DNA from: Altererythrobacter sp.
Lineage (GTDB): Bacteria > Pseudomonadota > Alphaproteobacteria > Sphingomonadales > Sphingomonadaceae
DNA: 8,968 bases
Reading direction: 5' to 3'
Assembly: GCA_011524425.1 (NCBI GenBank)
Contig: WTKI01000386.1
Coordinates: 1 to 8,968 of the forward strand
Shown: positions 1 through 6,338 of the stretch, in pieces
Layout: each line of letters starts with the position of its first letter
Position numbering within the stretch: the stretch's first letter is position 1
Position numbers and translations under genes: made by a program
Notes under the pieces: model-generated
What the model saw: only the letters and a program-made list of their open reading frames with translations
Database searches by the model: none
What the model was told of the DNA's origin: nothing

Positions 1-43
1 TGCGATGGACAAGCACGACGCTTCTATGCAGGATGCCTTTTGG

Positions 44-47
44 GGAG
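44..47 (+). promoter_or_regulatory. Ribosome binding site deciding the GTG start of the alcohol dehydrogenase
   Basis: GGAG lies 7 nt before the GTG at 55. Neither the TTG at 40 nor the ATG at 82 has a comparable site. The GTG start also gives a complete lipoprotein signal peptide with Arg residues ahead of the hydrophobic stretch. Confidence 0.6.
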
Positions 48-54
48 AGCTACA

Positions 55-2220
55 GTGCTTAGAGTAAGACGCGAATTCACCATGGCAGTCACCGCCTGTT
101 TGGTTGGTGTGGCTGGCTGCAGCCAAGAGCCAGGCAGCAATAGCGGGGATAGAGTTCGCGCGGAGCAGTTATTGGCCGCCGGCGAAGATGCCGCAAACTG
201 GATTTCACACGGTAGGACGTATTCGGAACAACGCTTTTCTCCTCTCAAAGCAGTGAACACCAACAATGTTGATGAACTTGGCCTCACATGGTTTGCCGAC
301 ATGGATACAGCGCGGGGGCAAGAGGCGACGCCGCTGGTGATCGATGGCAAAATCTACATCACGACCGCATGGAGCAAGGTGAAGGCTTACAACGCAGCCA
401 CCGGCGAGCCGCTTTGGGACTACGACCCTGAAGTCCCCGGCGAAACCGCGGTAAAAGCGTGTTGCGATACGGTCAATCGCGGCCTCGCAACTTGGGGCGA
501 CCGGCTTTATCTTGGAACTCTGGATGGCAGGCTGGTCGCGCTTGATCGCGACACAGGAGCAGTAGAGTGGGAGACCGTCACCGTAGATCAGGAGCAAAAC
601 TATACGATTACCGGTGCACCGCGGATCGTGGATGGCATGGTCATCATCGGCAATGGCGGTGCAGAATTCGGCGTCAGAGGCTATGTCGCGGCCTATGATG
701 CAGATGATGGCGATGAACTCTGGCGGTTCTATACAGTGCCTAACGGCAAAGAAGACGACGCTTCGCCTGACTATTTGCAGGCAGCTGCAGAAACATGGAA
801 CACCGATGTTCTCGCTGGCGACACATCAATTGGCGGCGGCGGAACGGCTTGGGATTCCATGGCTTATGACCCGGACCTAGACCTGCTCTATATCGGTGTA
901 GGCAATGGTTCTCCTTGGAACCGCGCATATCGTTCGCCCGGAGAAGATGGTACGGGTGAAGGCGACAACCTCTATCTTTCCAGCATTGTCGCAGTGCGCC
1001 CAAAGACCGGCGAATATGTATGGCATTACCAAACCACGCCGGGCGAAACCTGGGATTTCACCGCAACCCAACACATCATGCTCGCAGATATGGAGATCGA
1101 AGGGAAAACACGTAAAGTACTGATGCAAGCGCCCAAAAACGGGTTCTTCTATGTGCTTGACCGTGAAACAGGCGAGTTCATCTCAGGCGAACCCTATGTC
1201 CCGGTAAACTGGGCAAGCGGGATTGATCCTAAGACTGGCAGACCAATCGAAATTGCCGAGGCGAGAGTTGACATCACTGGTAAACCCGCATTGGTCACAC
1301 CAGGAGCCATGGGTGGACACAATTGGCACCCGATGGCCTATCATCCGGACGAAAACCTCGTCTATATTCCTGCTATGGAGGCTGCGCTTCTCTACACTCC
1401 TGCGAAAAACTGGAAAGCAGATCGCGCAATCGGTTGGAATTTAGGCTTTAGGATCGCTACCGAAGATCTGCCGTCCGACTTGAATTTTCGGCGAGAAGTC
1501 GCCGGAGCAATTAAGGGCCGATTGATCGCTTGGGATCCGGTCAAGCAAGAGCAACGCTGGAGCGTAGAGCATCCTGGGCCTTGGAATGGCGGTGTCCTAG
1601 CAACTGCGGGTGGCTTAGTGTTCCAAGGCAATTCTGGAAGCGCGTTCAACGCATTTGATGCCCAGACAGGCGAGATACTGTGGACCTTCGCTGCACAAAC
1701 AGGCGTAGTTGCACCGCCTGTCACCTATTCTGTCGATGGAGAGCAATTCATCGCGGTGCTTGCTGGATGGGGTGGAACCTGGGGCCTTGGCGGAGACGGC
1801 GAAATCATTGCGGCGCAGGCACCTGTTCGCAACATCAGCCGATTGCTTGTATTCAAGCTGGGTGGAGCGATAGAGCTGCCCGAAGCGCCCGATTTCGAAA
1901 CCTTACCTCTTGACCCGCCAGCGGACAAAGCATCTGCCGAAACGATCGCGCTTGGCTTCGATAAGTACGAACGTTATTGCCTCGCCTGTCATTCTGCTAG
2001 CGCAGTTGGGTCTGGGCTTATCCCCGACTTGCGTCGATCAGGAGCTCTTGAAAGCCGAAGTGTTTGGCAATCGATTGTCCATGATGGCATACTTTCAGCG
2101 AATGGAATGGTGAGCTTTAAGCAATCGCTTAGTCCTGAAGAAATTGAAGCTATCAGAGGCTATGTCATTCATCGAGCCAATGAGGACAAAGCAATGGATG
2201 CACAAAGGAAAGCAGAATAG
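55..2220 (+). CDS. PQQ-dependent quinohemoprotein alcohol dehydrogenase, lipoprotein form
   Basis: Predicted to oxidise a primary or other alcohol in the periplasm using PQQ, passing electrons to its own haem c and on to the respiratory chain. The GTG start at 55 gives 721 residues, usual for type II quinohemoproteins. An eight-bladed propeller domain (about 45-600) has the vicinal disulfide C136-C137, metal/PQQ residues E204 and N284 (GVGNGSPWN) and the catalytic-base Asp D334 in ETWDFTATQ. A cytochrome c domain follows, with CLACH at 642-646 and a likely axial Met at 685. The N-terminus LRVRREFT..LVGVAGC ends in a lipobox with Cys22, so it should be membrane-anchored, whereas classical family members are soluble. 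Start choice: GGAG lies 7 nt upstream, and the basic n-region is lost if the ATG at 82 is used. The frame is open to the left edge. Family is certain; substrate cannot be told. Confidence 0.93.
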   Translation: MLRVRREFTMAVTACLVGVAGCSQEPGSNSGDRVRAEQLLAAGEDAANWISHGRTYSEQRFSPLKAVNTNNVDELGLTWFADMDTARGQEATPLVIDGKIYITTAWSKVKAYNAATGEPLWDYDPEVPGETAVKACCDTVNRGLATWGDRLYLGTLDGRLVALDRDTGAVEWETVTVDQEQNYTITGAPRIVDGMVIIGNGGAEFGVRGYVAAYDADDGDELWRFYTVPNGKEDDASPDYLQAAAETWNTDVLAGDTSIGGGGTAWDSMAYDPDLDLLYIGVGNGSPWNRAYRSPGEDGTGEGDNLYLSSIVAVRPKTGEYVWHYQTTPGETWDFTATQHIMLADMEIEGKTRKVLMQAPKNGFFYVLDRETGEFISGEPYVPVNWASGIDPKTGRPIEIAEARVDITGKPALVTPGAMGGHNWHPMAYHPDENLVYIPAMEAALLYTPAKNWKADRAIGWNLGFRIATEDLPSDLNFRREVAGAIKGRLIAWDPVKQEQRWSVEHPGPWNGGVLATAGGLVFQGNSGSAFNAFDAQTGEILWTFAAQTGVVAPPVTYSVDGEQFIAVLAGWGGTWGLGGDGEIIAAQAPVRNISRLLVFKLGGAIELPEAPDFETLPLDPPADKASAETIALGFDKYERYCLACHSASAVGSGLIPDLRRSGALESRSVWQSIVHDGILSANGMVSFKQSLSPEEIEAIRGYVIHRANEDKAMDAQRKAE

Positions 2221-2254
2221 TCATCAATGGCGCATGACTAAAAGGCACGGCCCA

Positions 2255-2308
2255 CGTCCGCTTTCCACCCCAATTGCGGACATTCGGGCAACGACCCAAT
2301 TGCGGACG
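2255..2308. repeat. Short composite repeat: two direct 13-mers and an inverted GTCCGC arm
   Basis: CCCAATTGCGGAC occurs at 2269-2281 and again at 2295-2307, start to start 26 nt. CGTCCGC at 2255-2261 is the inverse of the GCGGAC ends, so it can pair with 2276-2281 (6 bp, 14-nt loop) or with GCGGACG at 2302-2308 (7 bp). It sits 34 nt after the dehydrogenase stop codon. No T-run follows, so it does not look like a standard intrinsic terminator; it may be a remnant of a dispersed intergenic repeat. Confidence 0.6.
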
Positions 2309-2374
2309 CTGCACCCTCTCAAGCAGGTTTGTGATGCTCGAAGCTGACATCGCTGCTACTAAGGCCGCCGTATG

Positions 2375-2388
2375 CTAGGCTACCCTAG
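2375..2388. repeat. Small inverted repeat CTAGG-4-CCTAG
   Basis: Perfect 5-bp arms (2375-2379 and 2384-2388) around CTAC, in the gap downstream of the small minus-strand gene. The stem is short and could be chance. The rest of 2221-2412 shows nothing beyond this and the composite repeat. Confidence 0.3.
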
Positions 2389-2412
2389 TCAACCGCCGAG
2401 TGCACCTCCTAC

Positions 2413-2658
2413 TCAATCCAGCGTTGCGAGCAGGTTCACCAGCCGAGATCGGCTATACTCAGCAAACTTTGGGCTTTGCCTACGCAGAAACTCATCAGCT
2501 TCCCAGTTTGTGAGATGCACTAACGCCACCCGTTCGGCGCGACCAAGAAAAGGGTATTGCTCCATGAGCGCGTCCAGCCTGCCCGGACGGTAATGCGTGT
2601 CTTTCAACGCTTCTTGCAAGACAACCTTGAGTTGCGCGCGCGAATCATTCCTGCTCAT
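2413..2658 (-). CDS. Small hypothetical protein (81 aa)
   Basis: I do not recognise a family. The protein is cytoplasmic-looking, rich in Arg, Leu and Glu, mostly helical in character, with no signal peptide, membrane segment or cysteine. Visible landmarks are a HYRPGRLDALMEQYPFLGR stretch near residues 22-40, and NWEADEFLRRQSPKF near 51-65. Amino-acid content is balanced and protein-like, unlike the overlapping plus-strand frame at 2372-2593, which is Ser/Pro/Arg-rich shadow. The ATG at 2658 lacks a clear Shine-Dalgarno site, which lowers confidence. It is transcribed divergently from the response regulator, with 187 bp between the starts, and an imperfect palindrome lies about 30 nt upstream of its start. 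Function unknown; a small regulatory or adaptor protein is only a guess. Confidence 0.6.
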   Translation of the reverse strand: MSRNDSRAQLKVVLQEALKDTHYRPGRLDALMEQYPFLGRAERVALVHLTNWEADEFLRRQSPKFAEYSRSRLVNLLATLD

Positions 2659-2684
2659 GGTGATCAGGTGCTTGCACGACTTTA

Positions 2685-2710
2685 AGCATTGCTCAAGAGT
2701 AAGCAGTGCT
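2685..2710. promoter_or_regulatory. Imperfect 9-bp inverted repeat in the divergent gap (operator candidate)
   Basis: AGCATTGCT (2685-2693) faces AGCAGTGCT (2702-2710) across 8 nt, with one non-Watson-Crick position. It lies just upstream of the 81-aa gene and about 135 nt upstream of the response regulator, where a dimeric regulator could act on either gene. No protein partner can be named. Confidence 0.35.
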
Positions 2711-2788
2711 CTGTCATATTTCGAGCAGGTTCCTCAAGCATACGAGTAACTTTCAAGAAAACGCAAAACTGACGACAACTCGCGCTCA

Positions 2789-2806
2789 GAGTCACAATCC
2801 CGTCAT
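2789..2806 (+). promoter_or_regulatory. Weak Pho-box-like site ahead of the response regulator
   Basis: GAGTCACAATCCCGTCAT has two GTCA cores 11 bp apart, matching about 12 of 18 positions of the E. coli-type Pho box CTGTCATAAAACTGTCAT. A further GCGTCAT lies at 2813-2819 but out of the 11-bp phase. It points toward the regulator gene 40 nt away. The match is modest and may be chance. Confidence 0.25.
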
Positions 2807-2822
2807 ACACTCGCGTCATTTG

Positions 2823-2832
2823 GTCTATAGAC
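2823..2832. promoter_or_regulatory. Perfect 10-bp palindrome GTCTATAGAC before the response regulator
   Basis: A perfect palindrome ending 13 nt before the regulator ATG. It contains TATAGA (2826-2831), which could serve as a -10 element, although that would leave a very short leader. It could instead be an operator. GGGG at 2836-2839 is the likely ribosome binding element. Confidence 0.3.
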
Positions 2833-2845
2833 AGCGGGGCAGGAA

Positions 2846-3517
2846 ATGAACGTCGTTCACATTCTTTCGACTGACATCTCTAGCAAGGAATTTGCGCCTT
2901 TCCTCCATGGCAAGGTAGAGTTCCGGTTCAGCCACCTTTCATCGCAGGCGCCTGCAACACTTCTCGACGGTCCCGTGTGGATATTCGTAGACTGGGTACT
3001 ACCCGATCTTTCAGGCATGGATATGGTCCGCCGGCTCAGAAATGATCCGCGGACATCGAGCGCGCATATCACGATGGTGCTGGAACAATGTGATGAAGGT
3101 GACAAGCGCCGCGCATTAAGAGTCGGCGCGGACGATTACCTTATCGGACCGATCGACCGCACAAAAATTCTCGATCGCGTGCTGGCATTGATGAGCGAAC
3201 GCGATGTCCCGCTGACACATCACGTCATTGAACGCGGTCCGCTGATGTTGGATATTGATGCTTGGAGAGCCAGTTGGGGACGCACCAATGTAGAGCTAAC
3301 CCCGCACGAATTCCGGTTGCTCCGCTTCTTCGCTGAAAATCCGAACCGAGCACTCGAACGGTCAGAAGTGATAGAAGCGCTTGGCCGAGACCCTTCGTCC
3401 TTTGAAGGACGAAATGTCGACGCCTGGGTCAGGCGGCTACGCGCTGTATTCGCGAAGGCAGGGGTTGACCTCCCGCTAAGGACTGTACGTTCGGTCGGCT
3501 ACGTTTTTGACGCCTAG
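2846..3517 (+). CDS. OmpR/PhoB-family response regulator with degenerate receiver domain
   Basis: A 223-residue DNA-binding regulator. The receiver domain (about 1-120) keeps the phosphoacceptor Asp49 in FVDWVLPDLSG, a context like PhoB. Three other switch residues are altered: the N-terminal acidic cluster is reduced to a single Asp10, the Thr/Ser switch position is Glu80 (MVLEQ), and the Lys of the usual YLTKP is Gly101 (YLIGP). The winged-helix domain (about 125-223) is orthodox: ELTPHEFRLLRFFAENP, then NVDAWVRRLR as recognition helix and RTVRSVGYVF as wing. The recognition helix has Trp where E. coli PhoB has His in DVHIRRLR. No partner histidine kinase is in view. It converges on the TonB receptor with 20 bp between stop codons. 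It may act without normal phosphorylation, or be a PhoB paralogue controlling the neighbouring Pho-box locus; the latter is inference. Confidence 0.92.
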   Translation: MNVVHILSTDISSKEFAPFLHGKVEFRFSHLSSQAPATLLDGPVWIFVDWVLPDLSGMDMVRRLRNDPRTSSAHITMVLEQCDEGDKRRALRVGADDYLIGPIDRTKILDRVLALMSERDVPLTHHVIERGPLMLDIDAWRASWGRTNVELTPHEFRLLRFFAENPNRALERSEVIEALGRDPSSFEGRNVDAWVRRLRAVFAKAGVDLPLRTVRSVGYVFDA

Positions 3518-3525
3518 CCGACCGA
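3491..3525. terminator. Perfect 11-bp inverted repeat at the convergent gene ends
   Basis: TCGGTCGGCTA (3491-3501) and TAGCCGACCGA (3515-3525) are exact inverse complements around a 13-nt loop containing TTTTT. The stop codon of the response regulator (3515-3517) begins the 3' arm. No U-tract follows on either strand, so if it is a terminator it is non-canonical. Alternatively it protects the 3' ends of both converging transcripts. Confidence 0.55.
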
Positions 3526-3537
3526 TCCAACAACAGC

Positions 3538-6228
3538 TCAGAATTCCGTCGAAATTCCGAAAGAGAATGATGTCCCAACGCGATAGGTGTTAATTTCGAT
3601 GCGGTTTGCATCGTTCGCCTGAAACTCGAAGTTGTCGCGGCCAAAGATATTGCGCACTTCGAAATCGACTTCAAACGGCCGGCCAAACAGGCCAATCTCT
3701 GAACGGGCAACAAAATCAACTGTAAGGCCTGGATTCTCGACGACATCTGGGCGTTGGAATCCACGACTGGTTACACGTTCACTGGCATAGTTCAGCAGGA
3801 TCGTGAATTGTTGCAGCTTGTCAGTATCCTCCAGCCCAATCTGCACGTTCGCGATGTGGTCTGATTGTCCCGTCAGGGGATCACCATCGGTGAACAGCAA
3901 AGTAGCGCCAACCTCTCCTGAGCCAGGAATTGACGTTGTATCCCCCGCTGCGACTGCAATTTCTGACTTGGTGAAAGTGTAATTTCCGATCAACATGATG
4001 CGCTTGGTTTCAAACCAGCCGCCCCAATCAAAAAGATCGATCCCGTACACCGCATCGAATTCCGCACCGTAAAGCGTGGCCTGGGGGGCGTTTGCAAATT
4101 GAGTCAGCAATGATCCCACGGTTGTAGTCACAAACGCTTCAATAGGCCGGTCGATTTTCTTGTAGAATCCGGCGACGCTGACGCGGTTCGGGCCGCCAAG
4201 ATAATATTCAGCGCGACCCTCTAGATTGGTCAGTTCGCTGTCGACCAGGAAAGGATTGCCGCGGAACGAACGGTTGCTCTCCGGATCGAAATAGGTTTGT
4301 TCAACCAGTTCGCGGAATTGTGGGCGCGCGATCGTGCGAGAGCCTGAAGCGCGCAATTGCAGATCATCGGTCACTTCCCAAGTGATGGTGCCACCGGGAA
4401 GGAAATAGTCGGCAAAATTGTTTGTCGGGGTCGCGCCGAAGATCTCAGTGTTGAAGATTGTTTGGTCCAACGCCACGGTTTGTTCCGCATCCTCATATCT
4501 CACGCCCAATTCAACTGTCAGCCGGTCGAATGGGTTGACACGAACCTGAGCGTAGGCGGCGTTGACAAGCAGTGCAGCGTCAAAGGCCGGGAACGGGCTG
4601 GTTTCGTCCAGTTCCACGTCAAAACCTGCAAGGGTTGCTCCGTTGATAATATCGCCAGGGCGGCGCAATCCAATAAACGGCACTAAGCTGTCGTCCAGGA
4701 AGTCGCCTGATGCTCGGGGCGAGAATTCTCTGCTTACAGAGTAACGATCTGTATCGCTGTAAGCGTATCCAGTTGTGACTGTCAGGAAATCCGAGAAGCG
4801 ATAGCTCAGGTCAATGCCGCCGAACCACAATTCTTCTTGCAAGTCGTCAAACGCAACAGTTGTTAGACCGGTGTCGCTCTGCCGATTGAGGTAGACCACA
4901 AACTCGGAACCGAGCGGGCTGTCTGTAATATTGGTTCGCGTGTAGGAAAATGTGGCATTGAAGGGCGCTTCGCGATCAGTGCGGGCGTAGCCGCCGCGAA
5001 GGTCAACGGACAGATCGCCAAATTCAAGTTCTGCAACTAGTTGAGTGTCAATCAATTGGCGTTCAAACCACGCTGTCGTCTGGTTTGCAAAATCAAAGCC
5101 GGTTTCGCCAAGCAAGGTATTGGTTCCAAGGCCAAGACGGGCAGTTTTCAAAGTGTCGCGAATATAGAGATTGGTCCAGCGGATCGTATTCTCACCAAAG
5201 TCCAGACCAACGCTCAACAACCCATTCACAAGAACACTGTTATCAGTGATGAATGTATTGAATTCCTCTGTGATTTCAGAAAGATCAGTGGTTGCATCCT
5301 GTGACAGGACATTGCGGTTGCGCCAGCTATTCTTGATCCCGGCGGTCGCAATAATACCCAGATATGTCCCATCTCCAACTTCGAATGATGTGCCGCCGGT
5401 GACGGATCCAGAGAAATTGGCAGGAAGAGTATTATCCTGCTGCAATGTCACAAGATTTAGCGGAAAAATCTGTCCAGCAATCCCTTCCTGAACTTCAATC
5501 GGGGTGTCTTCAATCCTCTCACCGCTATCGAAAAACGCCTGCAGGTTAGAGGGAATATCGCGATTGCCGTTGTCAAACCCAAACGGGTCGAGGTCGGAGC
5601 CAAAGTAAGTCAGACCCTCTTGAAAAGAGGTCAGCGTATCACCGCCGATGCTTGAACTGAACTTTAGAAAGCTCTCCTCAGGAACTGCGCGCGTTGTGAG
5701 GTTAATCACACCGCCGCCGAATTCGCCGGGGAAGTTGGCCGAATATGTCTTTTGCACCAGAGAACTCGCGACAACATTAGTCGGGAAAATGTCCAGCGGG
5801 ACAACCCGGCTGAGCGGTTCCGGGCTGGGGAGTGGGAGGCCATTCAGCAAAGCAAGCGAATAGCGGTCACCCAAGCCGCGTACGAAGACGCGGCCATCAC
5901 CAACTACGGACAATCCCGTTACTCGTCCAAGAGCACCGGCAATATCCCCTTCACCGGTACGAGCGATGTCTTCAGCAGTAAGAACGCTCAACACTTGGGA
6001 AGATCCGCGTGCAACGTCGCGCACTCTGCGGCCGGTGACGATGATGTCGCCGCCCGGTATGGAAATCTCCGGAGCATCTTGCTCGGCATCACTCAGCGGT
6101 TCGCCTGGAACTTGGCCCTCAGCTGGTTCAGATGAGGTCGGTTCCGTATCTTGTGCATTGGCTACCGCTGGAAAGGTCATTGCTGAACTTAGCAGCAGAA
6201 GGCTCGCAACGCGCTTGCCGGTCGACAT
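3538..6228 (-). CDS. TonB-dependent outer-membrane receptor
   Basis: An 896-residue outer-membrane transporter driven by TonB-ExbB-ExbD. A signal peptide (1-25, basic start, cleavage after ANA) is followed by an acidic, Pro-rich spacer (26-60) and a TonB-box-like DIIVTG (61-66). The plug domain (about 70-190) carries RVFVRGLGDRYSLALLNG and FPGEFGGGVINLTTR. The rest is a 22-strand barrel region with many alternating aromatic segments, ending in SFSFGISTEF with the terminal Phe typical of Bam substrates. AAGGGA lies 8 nt before the ATG. It is preceded on the same strand by the beta-helix lipoprotein, 110 bp away with a strong hairpin between. The plug signature RGLGDRYS..LNG..LPSPEP belongs to a receptor subgroup unlike classical siderophore receptors. 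The cargo is unknown; a phosphorus-containing ligand is inferred only from the upstream Pho box. Confidence 0.95.
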   Translation of the reverse strand: MSTGKRVASLLLLSSAMTFPAVANAQDTEPTSSEPAEGQVPGEPLSDAEQDAPEISIPGGDIIVTGRRVRDVARGSSQVLSVLTAEDIARTGEGDIAGALGRVTGLSVVGDGRVFVRGLGDRYSLALLNGLPLPSPEPLSRVVPLDIFPTNVVASSLVQKTYSANFPGEFGGGVINLTTRAVPEESFLKFSSSIGGDTLTSFQEGLTYFGSDLDPFGFDNGNRDIPSNLQAFFDSGERIEDTPIEVQEGIAGQIFPLNLVTLQQDNTLPANFSGSVTGGTSFEVGDGTYLGIIATAGIKNSWRNRNVLSQDATTDLSEITEEFNTFITDNSVLVNGLLSVGLDFGENTIRWTNLYIRDTLKTARLGLGTNTLLGETGFDFANQTTAWFERQLIDTQLVAELEFGDLSVDLRGGYARTDREAPFNATFSYTRTNITDSPLGSEFVVYLNRQSDTGLTTVAFDDLQEELWFGGIDLSYRFSDFLTVTTGYAYSDTDRYSVSREFSPRASGDFLDDSLVPFIGLRRPGDIINGATLAGFDVELDETSPFPAFDAALLVNAAYAQVRVNPFDRLTVELGVRYEDAEQTVALDQTIFNTEIFGATPTNNFADYFLPGGTITWEVTDDLQLRASGSRTIARPQFRELVEQTYFDPESNRSFRGNPFLVDSELTNLEGRAEYYLGGPNRVSVAGFYKKIDRPIEAFVTTTVGSLLTQFANAPQATLYGAEFDAVYGIDLFDWGGWFETKRIMLIGNYTFTKSEIAVAAGDTTSIPGSGEVGATLLFTDGDPLTGQSDHIANVQIGLEDTDKLQQFTILLNYASERVTSRGFQRPDVVENPGLTVDFVARSEIGLFGRPFEVDFEVRNIFGRDNFEFQANDANRIEINTYRVGTSFSFGISTEF

Positions 6229-6280
6229 ATGTGTTGTCCCTTCAGGGTTCGAAATTGGGAAAGTGGTCGGCAGTGGCTAG

Positions 6281-6331
6281 AAAAATCGAGGGGCGTCAGG
6301 ACCAAACAGCGCCTGACACCCCTCAATTTTT
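6281..6331 (-). terminator. Intrinsic terminator/attenuator between lipoprotein and receptor genes
   Basis: Two 20-nt arms, 6281-6300 and 6312-6331, flank an 11-nt loop. Read as minus-strand RNA, all 20 positions pair (18 Watson-Crick and 2 G-U). Read as plus-strand RNA, the same two positions are C-A mismatches. The minus-strand 3' arm ends in GATTTTT, giving the U-tract, with the matching A-run at the base of the 5' arm. It begins 7 nt after the lipoprotein stop codon. The pairing asymmetry shows that it works in the direction of the lipoprotein-receptor transcript, where it should end or thin out transcription before the receptor. Confidence 0.85.
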
Positions 6332-6338
6332 GTGAGGC

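Noticed and set aside
82..84. ATG at 82 as start of the alcohol dehydrogenase
   Set aside because: It leaves a 13-residue signal with no basic residue and no ribosome binding site; the GTG at 55 has GGAG at 7 nt and gives a normal lipoprotein signal.
2372..2593. Plus-strand 73-aa open frame
   Set aside because: It overlaps the 81-aa minus-strand gene, and its Ser/Pro/Arg-heavy content looks like an antisense shadow.
4357..6335. Several plus-strand open frames across the receptor gene
   Set aside because: All lie opposite a coherent receptor protein, and none has a recognisable motif or credible start.
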